Part shown: piece by piece, positions 1 through 7,536 of the stretch
Position numbering within the stretch: the first letter of the stretch is position 1
Layout of the letters: each line of letters starts with the position of its first letter
DNA from: Novosphingobium sp. SG919
GTDB lineage: Bacteria; Pseudomonadota; Alphaproteobacteria; Sphingomonadales; Sphingomonadaceae
Direction: 5' to 3'
NCBI RefSeq assembly: GCF_012932495.1
Contig: NZ_JABCNG010000004.1
Span: 486,246 to 521,319 of the forward strand
Length of the DNA stretch: 35,074 bases
Notes under the pieces: generated by a model
The model's database searches: none
What the model saw: the letters and a program-made list of their open reading frames with translations, nothing else
What the model was told of the DNA's origin: nothing
Position numbers and translations under genes: made by a program

Positions 1-499
1 GCCTTCGCTTATTCTTTTGTTGGGGGGGTGCCGGCCCCCCCGCGCGGGCGTGCGGCCTTCAAACAAACCCCCCCCCCCCCCCCCGCCCCCCCCCCCCCCC
101 CCCCCCGCCGCCTGGTTTGTCCAGGCTTTCCTGGTCCTGCTGATCGGTGGAACTTCTCTCGCGATTGCCTTGGCCGCGCGTTCTGGAGGCGATCATTGAA
201 ACGTTCGGCCAAATAGGAATGGCAGTGCGAATAGAGTGTTTTGGATTTGTTACTCATTATGCTCGCGGTCAGCAGCGTTGAAACTCGCCATTCCGCGCGC
301 TCCTCTAGATCATGAATGTAGGCCTGCTTCCGACGCTCTCATCAGGGGCCGTCAATGGCCGCTTCGGAGTGGCCCTGGTGACAGACCGGTCGGTGCTTGA
401 ACTGGCAATCACCAACCCGTAAAACCAGCGTGTCGGCGGCAGCTATCGCCATCACGGCGTGATAATCTGCCTATCCAGTCATGGCGCATTGGCGAAAGG
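1..499. other. Gene-poor left edge with poly-C tract
   Basis: No convincing complete gene is visible. Positions 68-84 are 17 C, followed by one G and then 21 C (86-106). After the tract, one plus-strand frame reads a hydrophobic stretch (WFVQAFLVLLIGG, then SLAIALAARSGGDH) ending at a stop at 197-199. This could be the tail of a small membrane protein whose 5' part is lost or garbled by the homopolymer. The remainder to 499 shows no coding signature. Either the window edge is unreliable sequence or it is degenerate accessory DNA. Confidence 0.4.
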
Positions 500-994
500 T
501 TGCCGCTGCGCTATAAACCAGTCGTGTTCCAGTCGACTGTCGTTCGCTTATTCGTCGGTGCCGCTTTGGCTATCTGTACTTGGGCCGGTACAATTGCATG
601 GGTTGAGAGGCCGCGAACAACAGAGGGAACTTGGGTTAACCTCTTCGAAGGTTCAAGATTTTTCGAAGGTAAAACTCTCGACCAGGCTTGTACGCGTAAA
701 TTTCTGCGAGCCCCTTGGCTTGCCTTCTATCCCATTCCTGGGTCAAAAATCTGGCAGGCCTTGAATTTGGCGAGCCGCACTCGGGCGGGAAAGTTCGTCA
801 GCGAAAACGGAGTGTGGCCTGTCACCGCTTACCGAATCGAGTTCATTGGCCGCCGAAAGATATCGGCGGACCTTGGATTGGCCCCGTTAATGGGTATCGG
901 ATCTGGTCATCTTTTTGCGTCAGGGGCCGAACTAGACGTCGTTCGGCTGATTTCGATCGAGGAGATACCGGCAGTTATGTGTGACATCCGCTAA
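500..994 (+). CDS. Hypothetical single-pass membrane protein
   Basis: This 164-residue frame begins at a TTG (500) that directly follows the purine-rich GCGAAAGG, so the start is uncertain. Residues about 14-33 form one transmembrane helix (VRLFVGAALAICTWAG and following), giving a short cytoplasmic N-terminus and a soluble C-terminal part of about 130 residues. I recognise no family or catalytic motif. Amino-acid composition is natural rather than the Arg/Pro-rich look of antisense frames in this genome, which favours a real gene. No neighbour is close enough to suggest an operon. Confidence 0.45.
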   Translation: MPLRYKPVVFQSTVVRLFVGAALAICTWAGTIAWVERPRTTEGTWVNLFEGSRFFEGKTLDQACTRKFLRAPWLAFYPIPGSKIWQALNLASRTRAGKFVSENGVWPVTAYRIEFIGRRKISADLGLAPLMGIGSGHLFASGAELDVVRLISIEEIPAVMCDIR

Positions 995-1237
995 CCCGCC
1001 AGCTTTGCCATTCTGGGCGCCGCTGCAGGGCTTTCAATCCGGTCGTGGGGAGCCCATTGAACCCATGTCCGCTTTGGACGGCGCCGGCACGGGCCGCGAA
1101 AGGCGGCTATAAGGGCGACAATCATCCGAGCGTGCCGTCGGGACGCTGATGGTGGCTATCTCCATCCCCTCGCAAAAACCGAGCTTACCGGACACGGTGC
1201 TATTGCGGATGTACAGTTTGCAATATACTCCTTCCGA

Positions 1238-1690
1238 ATGAAGCCTCGATTGCTACAGGGCCGGACTTTTATAGGGCGAAGCCTTTCGTGTGCTTTGTTG
1301 GGCGCATTTGCTTACAGTTGCATCGGTAGCGTTCTGGTGATTGGCGATCGCGCCATTGCGATACATGGGCATCTGCGCTGGCCTGATCTTGCAATAATTC
1401 CCAGCTTGACACTTCTGATGACGCCATTTGCAATGCCAAGCGCCATCGTTTCTGTGTTGTCACTCGGCATCATCGATAAGTTGCGAGGAAAGCATGCAGC
1501 ATTGGCCTTTGCTGCATGCACATTGTTGATCCTGCCCGCCCTGATCTTGGCCTTCCCATGGTACATGTCCGCGCTAGACACATCCAACGATTGGCGCAGC
1601 GGCATGATGCTCCCTGCGGCCGTGTACACTGTTGCAGCTGGCTGGTGGATGTTTGGGGTAGAATGCTCGACAAAAGCGCCGAGAGCATAA
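1238..1690 (+). CDS. Hypothetical polytopic membrane protein
   Basis: A 150-residue protein starting at ATG 1238. Hydrophobic stretches near residues 14-36, 50-77, 87-106 and 125-140 suggest four transmembrane helices and an inner-membrane location. The C-terminus is short and polar. No conserved motif or family is recognised. It stands alone between a 243-bp gap upstream and the IS element downstream. GC content is lower than in the 3.7-33 kb core, consistent with acquired DNA. Confidence 0.5.
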   Translation: MKPRLLQGRTFIGRSLSCALLGAFAYSCIGSVLVIGDRAIAIHGHLRWPDLAIIPSLTLLMTPFAMPSAIVSVLSLGIIDKLRGKHAALAFAACTLLILPALILAFPWYMSALDTSNDWRSGMMLPAAVYTVAAGWWMFGVECSTKAPRA

Positions 1691-1801
1691 CGTCCGCACC
1701 CCCTCATTTCTGACCACCATTGTGCCTGCGTCATGCCTTGAAACCGGTCGTTGGTTGCCAATTTTGACCGGCTGAACCTATGGCGGCTTCCGACGCTGCA
1801 G

Positions 1802-2577
1802 CTACGAGGCCTGGGCCGTAGACTCATAAACACGGAGCCACAGCCGCATTGAGGCCAGTTGGACCATGGCAAGGAAGTTTTCTGCCAACTTGTCATAGCG
1901 CGTTGCGACACGGCTGAAGTGCTTCAGCTTGGAGAAGAAGCGCTCGATCAGGTTCCGCTCGCGGTACAGCCACGTGCTGAAGTACGGTTTTGACCTTCGA
2001 TTGGCCTTGGGCGGGATGTTGGCAAACGCTCCCTTCTCACGCAGTGACGCCCGGATGCGATCAGCATCGTAGGCCTTGTCCGCCAGCACGATTGTTCCGG
2101 CACCGACATGGTTGAGCAGATGGTCGGCAGCTTGGCCGTCATGGCTTTGTCCTGCGGTCAGGCTCAGCCGGATCGGAAGGCCTTGCCCGTCGACGACCGC
2201 GTGGATTTTGGTTGTGAGTCCACCTCTGGAGCGACCGAGACAATGATCTGGATCCCCCTTTTTGCCGTCGCAGCGTGCTGGTGCGCCCGGATAGATGTGC
2301 TGTCGATCATCTGAATTTCGCCGTCGTGGGCGGCGGTAATGGCGTCCATCATCCGATCCCACACTCCTGCTTTCCGCCATCTTACAAAGCGGTTGTAGCA
2401 GGTAGTGTGCGGGCCATAGCGCTCGGGCAGATCGCGCCAAGGCGCGCCGGACCGCAACACCCAGAAGATGCCGTTCAGCACGCGGCGGTCATCGACACGC
2501 GGCACACCTCGGGGCTTATTCGGTAACAGCGGTTCGATCACGCGCCACTCGAAGTCGGTCAGGTCATATCGGCTCAT
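1802..2577 (-). CDS. IS5-family (IS427-type) transposase, two frames joined by -1 frameshift
   Basis: This is a DDE transposase encoded in two overlapping frames. The first frame (2577 down to about 2164) starts MSRYDLTDFEWRVIEPLLP, typical of the IS5/IS427 N-terminal domain, and contains the first catalytic Asp in QMIDSTSIRAHQHA. The second frame (about 2440 to 1802) carries the second Asp in VLADKAYDAD and the Glu in RNLIERFFSKLKHF. The frames overlap at an A5G5 run on the minus strand (T/C run at 2254-2263 on the plus strand). Slipping back one base there (GCA-AAA to AAG) joins them into one protein of about 258 residues. This layout is known for IS427-group elements and need not be a mutation. 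All three catalytic residues are intact, so the element may be functional. Confidence 0.85.
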
Positions 2578-2602
2578 GCCAAGCCTGAATCAGATTTTGA
2601 CG
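1808..2602 (-). mobile_element. IS5 family insertion sequence (approximate ends)
   Basis: The transposase frames fill the element. Ends are estimated. The left end lies in or beside the C-terminal Tyr-Glu-Ser-Thr codons near 1817-1832 (GACTCATAAACAC), and the right end lies just upstream of the transposase start near 2580-2600 (reverse complement reads CTGATTCAGGCTTGGC). Only a short imperfect terminal repeat (GACTCA versus GATTCA) is visible and I could not fix the target duplication, so boundaries are good to about 20 bp. Confidence 0.5.
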
Positions 2603-2614
2603 GAATAAGAAAGT

Positions 2615-3052
2615 TCAAGCCAATGCCGCTCGGCTGAGCAGGTTTGCAACCATCTGCCCCAAAGCCGAGGCCGAATTAGCAGATGGAACCGCTATATCCG
2701 GCTCCGGCTCAAAGCCCTCTTTGCTACCCAAATTGCGATAGGGGGTGACTTTGAGCAAACTCCCGTCGCTCACGACACTGACATGCTTGGACAATTTCAT
2801 GAACGTGGCCCACGAACGAACGCCGGCGGCCGCCAGCAATGGCTTGCCAATGCGTGCATCGGGCGGCGGCGTCGGGACGCCTTCCTGTGAGCGAGCCAAA
2901 GCCTGTTCGATGGCGCGACCCAACTCATCATGCGAAGGCTGGCTGAGGCTAGCCACTTGCTCATCGTCGATCCAAAAACCCGCCGCCGTCTTGTGCGACG
3001 CCGTCACAAACAGTTGCCCCTTGCGTTCATAGATTGCAGCCAGCTTCTTCAT
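2615..3052 (-). CDS. CDI immunity-like protein (tentative)
   Basis: A 145-residue soluble protein from ATG 3052; the frame is open further upstream to 3088. The pattern is a short N-terminal beta region (MKKLAAIYERKGQLFVTAS), a middle segment with a helix of the type ELGRAIEQALARS, then LLAAAGVRSWATFMK, and a C-terminal NLGSKEGFEP followed by a final helix. From memory this resembles small proteins annotated as contact-dependent growth inhibition (CdiI) immunity proteins, many of which occur as orphans. No CdiA toxin or CdiB transporter is present. It lies 38 bp upstream (in window coordinates) of the IS5-family transposase start on the same strand. The family assignment is uncertain; the gene itself looks real. 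Confidence 0.5.
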   Translation of the reverse strand: MKKLAAIYERKGQLFVTASHKTAAGFWIDDEQVASLSQPSHDELGRAIEQALARSQEGVPTPPPDARIGKPLLAAAGVRSWATFMKLSKHVSVVSDGSLLKVTPYRNLGSKEGFEPEPDIAVPSANSASALGQMVANLLSRAALA

Positions 3053-3697
3053 GCCTGCACTTTGCGCTCGAAGGGCATGCCTGTCCACACGGTGGCCGCT
3101 GCTAATCTAGCATCCCAGATTTATGGGTTCACGGCCTAAACCGCCGTCCTGAAGGCGATCGTGGCGGAGGACTTGGCGATGGTCAAATTGGCAGTTTGCG
3201 CCCACTTGCGGACATCCTGTTATCCAGTGATTATGACGCGATGCTATTGCTGCTGATAGCCCTTTCCACCGCTTCTCCCCGCCCCATTTGGTGGGCAGAT
3301 TTCCAGCGGGCTCACAAGCGCTGTGGACTTGTCTTCAATGTTGATGGCCCAGGTCCCGGAGGCGACGGCGTGATCATCGAAGAACACTTCACTGGTCTGA
3401 TCTTAAGCAACGACCGGCGCCGCCCGCAGAAGCCAATCAGGTGCATCGCGAAATGGGCAAAATCAACCGGCCTTAAGGTCCGCCACCGACACTTCTGAAT
3501 CATCCCGTCTATGACAGCTCTTCATCACTTTCGGCCGGCCAACAGTGTGAATGGTCGCAGGGAAATTAGTTGTTACCAGGCTCCCACTCCGAGATGAACG
3601 AAGGCGCCGTTTCGTTGTCGGCTTCGTGCTGCAGGAACGTCCGGAATTAGAGCACAATCGCCATTGATAGCGAGTGACTGGAAATGGCCACCCCCCA
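3053..3697. other. Intergenic region, possible decayed coding sequence
   Basis: One plus-strand frame (3196-3498, 100 residues) is open but lacks a clear ribosome binding site and any recognisable family; I do not call it a gene. An inverted repeat, AACGAA/TTCGTT separated by 8 bases, lies near 3598-3617 downstream of the exopolysaccharide operon but lacks a T-run. Otherwise nothing is seen. The composition changes sharply to high GC at about 3.69 kb. Confidence 0.4.
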
Positions 3698-5206
3698 CTA
3701 CTCTGCCGGCTGGGTAGAGAACGCAGGCCCGGGCATGGCCGAGGCCAGCGCCATGGCGGGCGAAAGCTGCAAGGGCGGCAACTGGCGCACCGGCCCGCGC
3801 CAGGGCGTGAGGCGGGGCACGATCGGGCGCAGGGCCAGGGCGGCGCCGGTCAGGATGGCAAAATCGGTGCCCGGATCGCACGTGGGGGAAGAGAGCGAGG
3901 CCACCAGGGCGTCGATCACCGCCGCCCAGGCACAGGCGGCCCCGGTGGACAGGGCTTGGTCGGGCGAGGGCACGTACGTCGAAAGCCGCGTCGGCTTGAA
4001 CGCGCTGACCAGGTGCACGATCATCGCCGTCGCCCCGATCAGACCGGTGCAACCCAGGATGGCGGTGGCCAGGCTGGAGGAGCGGAAGCTGCCGGGCCCG
4101 ATCCCGATGCCATGGGTTTCGACAAAGGCGTGCCACCCCTGCCAAGCCCAGAAGCCACGCTGCTCGCCTGAAAGCGATTGGCCCTTATCCACTGTCATGT
4201 GGCGCAAGAGATCGGTCGCCTCGTTCACCAGCGCCGGGTGGGCGATCATCATGCCGGTGATCAGCACCACCATCGCCAGCCCCGCGCCAGCAATGATCAA
4301 CGCGCGATCGGCCGGCATGGCGCCGGGCAAGAGCAAACTGCGCGCCAGGACCATCGCGGCGTAGAGGCCAAGGCCGACATAGGCTGTGGTCGCCGTGCTG
4401 CACAGCAGCGCTGCTGCCAGCAGGAACGCCGCCGGCCCGGTATAGCGCGTGTCCACGCGGCGCATCCAGCATTCGAACAGGAACACGAACCAGTTGATGC
4501 CGAACCAGGCAAAGCCCGAAGCCTCGGGCCAAAGCCCCGCCATGCGCACGAACCCGCGATAGCTGTGGTCCAACTGGGCATAGGAGCCGTTGCGGAACAG
4601 GGCGAGCACGGTGTCCACCGGCGTGCCCTTGGCCACCACGCTGACAAAGCCGATTATGGCATGGACCAGCCCGGCAATCGCCATGGTGCGCACGAACACG
4701 CGCCGCCCGCGCTCGCCGCTGCACACCACGTGGGCGGCCATCGCGGTCAGCAATGTGCCCACGAGATAGACCGTGGTGGTGATATTCTGCGTGGAAAAGC
4801 CCAAGGGGCGGGTGGAATAGATGTAGGATCGCATGGAGATATAGCGCGCTTCCACTTTGCCACGCATCGGCGTCACGTCGATCTGCCCGGCAAACAGGCG
4901 CGGGCCGATGAAAGCCAGCGCCGCGCCATAGAGAATGAAAGTGGCCAGCCAGATATTGGCCCGCGCCGCCTGGCCCACCGCCGCCCCGTGTCCCGCGCCG
5001 GGCACCAGCAGGCGCAGCGCCATGAACGCCAGCGCAAACTGCACCGGCGGGATCGACGACCCGCCCAGCATCGGCAACACGATCGCCGCCGATCCGCCGA
5101 ACAGCGCCGAAACCAGCAGGAAGGCGAACATCGCCTCGATCGAACCGGCCAGGAACAGGCCCAGGCCAAACAGCACCTGGATCGCGCCGATGAAGGTCAA
5201 AATCAT
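3698..5206 (-). CDS. Wzy/O-antigen ligase-like exopolysaccharide polymerase
   Basis: A 502-residue inner-membrane protein starting MILTFIGAIQVLFGLGLF, with about ten to twelve hydrophobic helices and a larger hydrophilic region between residues about 110 and 160. The start at 5206 is preceded by GGAG seven bases upstream; the frame is open further but would run into the preceding gene. The topology, length and position as last gene of a Wzc/GT/acyltransferase operon fit a Wzy-type polymerase or O-antigen-ligase-fold protein that joins repeat units in the periplasm. The family is highly divergent, so the exact reaction (polymerase versus ligase) cannot be read from sequence. The C-terminal 60 residues are Pro/Ala/Leu-rich and probably cytoplasmic. 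Confidence 0.65.
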   Translation of the reverse strand: MILTFIGAIQVLFGLGLFLAGSIEAMFAFLLVSALFGGSAAIVLPMLGGSSIPPVQFALAFMALRLLVPGAGHGAAVGQAARANIWLATFILYGAALAFIGPRLFAGQIDVTPMRGKVEARYISMRSYIYSTRPLGFSTQNITTTVYLVGTLLTAMAAHVVCSGERGRRVFVRTMAIAGLVHAIIGFVSVVAKGTPVDTVLALFRNGSYAQLDHSYRGFVRMAGLWPEASGFAWFGINWFVFLFECWMRRVDTRYTGPAAFLLAAALLCSTATTAYVGLGLYAAMVLARSLLLPGAMPADRALIIAGAGLAMVVLITGMMIAHPALVNEATDLLRHMTVDKGQSLSGEQRGFWAWQGWHAFVETHGIGIGPGSFRSSSLATAILGCTGLIGATAMIVHLVSAFKPTRLSTYVPSPDQALSTGAACAWAAVIDALVASLSSPTCDPGTDFAILTGAALALRPIVPRLTPWRGPVRQLPPLQLSPAMALASAMPGPAFSTQPAE

Positions 5207-5249
5207 CTTGGGCTCCGCACCAACGAAACGGAAGAGAACCGGCCTGGCA

Positions 5250-5996
5250 TCATGGCCGCACGAAATCGGCCGAGCAGCGCACGGCCTTGACGAAGCTGGC
5301 CGGATTGCCGCGCCACACCTGGCCGGCGGGAATGTCGCTCGCCACCACCGATCCGGCGGCCACCACGGCATGATCGCCGATCGTGACGCCAGGCAGCACG
5401 ATCACGCCGCGCCCCAGCCACACGTTGCGTCCCAGCCGGATCGGCGCCACGCGCACCGCGCTGCCTTCGTGGACGGGGTGGTGGTTCGTGTCGCACAGCA
5501 CGCAATCCGGGCCGATCCGGCAATGTGGCCCGATCTCGATTGCGCTGTGGCAGATCACCTGGACGCCAGTGTTGAGAAAGGCACGGTCAGCCAGGGTCAC
5601 CCTGGCGCCGCGCGCCACCTCGATCCGCACCGGCGCCACATCGCAGCGCAAGTTGACGCGCGCGCCGATACTGATCCGGCCCTGGCCCACAAAGCGCGGG
5701 CGCCGGCCATGCACGAAAAAGCGCGGCCCCGGCCGGGTTCCGCGCAAGCGCAGCGCCAGGCGGGCGGCCAGCGTGGCCAGCCGATTGCCCGGCTGGATCG
5801 CCCGGGTCAGCCGCGCGATGCGGCCGCCCGTTGCCGCGCTCGCCACAAGTCCCGCACTGGCCCAAGCTGCTTCACCAGAAACGCTTTCCAGCTCTCGCGC
5901 ATCGGGGGTGCCAAGCGGCAGCGCGGGGGAAACGGCGCCATCGCGTGGCGCAACTGGCGGTTCGGCGGGTATGGGCTGGGCAATGGTGGTGGCCAT
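5250..5996 (-). CDS. Left-handed beta-helix acyltransferase (WcaF/NodL-like)
   Basis: A 248-residue protein of the hexapeptide-repeat acetyl/acyltransferase family. Imperfect hexapeptide turns run through the C-terminal half (IGARVNLRCDV, VTLADRAFLNTGV, IEIGPHCRIGPDCVL, VWLGRGVIVLPGVTIGDHAVVAAGSVV). The segment CDTNHHPVHEG supplies the His residues expected at the active site, and GNPASFVK is the usual closing motif. The chosen start (5996) has AGGGG six bases upstream; ATGs at 6002 and 6068 are alternatives. The first 90 residues are Ala/Pro-rich and not part of the family fold. It probably O-acetylates the exopolysaccharide repeat unit or its lipid-linked precursor in the cytoplasm. It lies between the GT4 gene and the polymerase on the same strand. 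Confidence 0.8.
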   Translation of the reverse strand: MATTIAQPIPAEPPVAPRDGAVSPALPLGTPDARELESVSGEAAWASAGLVASAATGGRIARLTRAIQPGNRLATLAARLALRLRGTRPGPRFFVHGRRPRFVGQGRISIGARVNLRCDVAPVRIEVARGARVTLADRAFLNTGVQVICHSAIEIGPHCRIGPDCVLCDTNHHPVHEGSAVRVAPIRLGRNVWLGRGVIVLPGVTIGDHAVVAAGSVVASDIPAGQVWRGNPASFVKAVRCSADFVRP

Positions 5997-6084
5997 GGGC
6001 ATCCCCTGGATTGAACGTGGCAAGAACAAGGTGCGGCCGCCCTGTGCCGGAAGGGCACCGCGCGCCATGGGTGCGATCAAGGTG

Positions 6085-7536
6085 TCATTCCAGCGCGGCG
6101 AGCAGGCCATCGTCGAAGCGGTCAGGCGCAAAGCGACGGACATCGGCCATGGCCGCGGCTGGATCGAAATGGGGCAGCCAGGCCTCCATCGCTTCCACCC
6201 CGGCAATCAACGATTCCACGCTCTGGCTGGCAAAGAACTGCCCTGAAACGTCCTGCGTCACGCTGTCGAGCGCGCCGCCGCCGGCATAGGCCAGCACCGG
6301 CCGTCCCGATGCGATCACTTCCACCGGCACGATCCCGAAGTCTTCTTCGGCCGGGAACACCAGCGCGCGGCACTGGGCATAGGCGCGGCGCAAGGCATTG
6401 AAATCCAGCCGTGGCAGGATCGTGATATTGGGCCCGGCGCGGCGTCGCATGGCAGCGGCCATCGGCCCATCGCCCACCATCACCAGCGGCAGCCCCAGCG
6501 CATTGAACGCATCGATCGCCAGGTCGGGCCGCTTGTAGGGCACCATTTGCCCCACCCACAGCCAGGCCGGGCCCACCGCGTTGGCGCCGAATTGCGCAGA
6601 AGCGCCGAACAGGTCGACCTCGACGGGGGGATGCAGCACGTCGGCTTCGCGGCGCCAGGCCTTGGCAATGCGCCGCTGGACGAAGTGCGAATTGGCCAGG
6701 ATGCGATCCACCCGCGCGGCCGAACTCACATCCCAGGCGCGCAGGCGATGGCACAGCAGCGGCATGACCGCCCGGCTCACCATCCCGGCCGCGTCGCGAT
6801 AATCGTGGTAGTGGTCCCACAGATAGCGCATCGGCGAATGGACATAGCTCAGATGCAAGGCATCGGGCGCCGTGATAACGCCCTTGGCCGGCCCGCTTTC
6901 GCTGCTGATCACCAAGTCATATCCGCGCAGGTCCAGTTGTTCGAGCGCCATGGGCATGAGCGGCAGATAGCTTTGATAGTGCCGCCGCGCGCCCGGCAGG
7001 CGCTGGATGAAACTGGTGGTCACCTTGTGGCGGCGGATCGTGTCCGACATTGCGGCCGGATCGTAGACATGGGTGAAGATATCGGCCTGGGGGAACAGGC
7101 GCAGCAGCCGTTCCAGCACGCGCTCGCCGCCGCGCATCGTCACCAGCCAGTAATGCACGATGGCCACGCGGGCAAAGCGGCCGCGCGGATCGGCGCTGGG
7201 CGCCGCCGCGGGCGGTGCCAGCCGACCCATCGCACGCGCGCCGGCGGTTGCCGAACCCTGGTCCTGCGCCAGCCGGCTGGTCGCCGGCCGGGATCTTGTC
7301 CGCATCGGTGCCAGTGCGGCGGGGTGGTCGGCCAACGGTTCGAACAGGGGCAGCGCGGCCGGCAGGGGCAGGGCGATAACCTGTTCATCCACTGCCACTG
7401 CGGCCGGTGCACCGTTTTCGCCGGGTGTAGCGCTGCCAACCTCCTCTGCCGCCGGGGCCATGGCCCGGCTTTCCGCGAGGGCAGGCGCGGCCGGGCCAGG
7501 CACCCGGCCGGGGGACGGGCGGCGCCGCTCAGGCAT
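6085..7536 (-). CDS. Glycosyltransferase family 4
   Basis: A 483-residue cytoplasmic glycosyltransferase. Residues about 1-120 are low-complexity Ala/Pro/Arg-rich and precede the catalytic fold. The GT4 N-domain begins at FARVAIVHYWLV and includes GGERVLERLLRLFP and LHLSYVHSPMRYLWD. The C-domain contains WLWVGQMVPYKRPDLAIDAF and the E-x7-E nucleotide-sugar motif (EDFGIVPVE, Glu398 and Glu406). Family knowledge says it transfers a hexose from a nucleotide sugar onto a lipid-linked oligosaccharide; the sugar cannot be told. The start at 7536 overlaps the stop of the upstream kinase gene by 8 bases and has GAGAG seven bases upstream, so the two are translationally coupled. The long N-terminal extension is unusual. 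Confidence 0.85.
   Translation of the reverse strand: MPERRRPSPGRVPGPAAPALAESRAMAPAAEEVGSATPGENGAPAAVAVDEQVIALPLPAALPLFEPLADHPAALAPMRTRSRPATSRLAQDQGSATAGARAMGRLAPPAAAPSADPRGRFARVAIVHYWLVTMRGGERVLERLLRLFPQADIFTHVYDPAAMSDTIRRHKVTTSFIQRLPGARRHYQSYLPLMPMALEQLDLRGYDLVISSESGPAKGVITAPDALHLSYVHSPMRYLWDHYHDYRDAAGMVSRAVMPLLCHRLRAWDVSSAARVDRILANSHFVQRRIAKAWRREADVLHPPVEVDLFGASAQFGANAVGPAWLWVGQMVPYKRPDLAIDAFNALGLPLVMVGDGPMAAAMRRRAGPNITILPRLDFNALRRAYAQCRALVFPAEEDFGIVPVEVIASGRPVLAYAGGGALDSVTQDVSGQFFASQSVESLIAGVEAMEAWLPHFDPAAAMADVRRFAPDRFDDGLLAALE

Noticed and set aside
3196..3498. 100-codon plus-strand frame
   Set aside because: No ribosome binding site, no recognised motif, and composition between coding and random; listed only as intergenic content.
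4178..5290. Long plus-strand frame opposite the polymerase gene
   Set aside because: His/Arg/Gln-rich composition without a fold; it is the antisense of a well-supported membrane protein in high-GC DNA.
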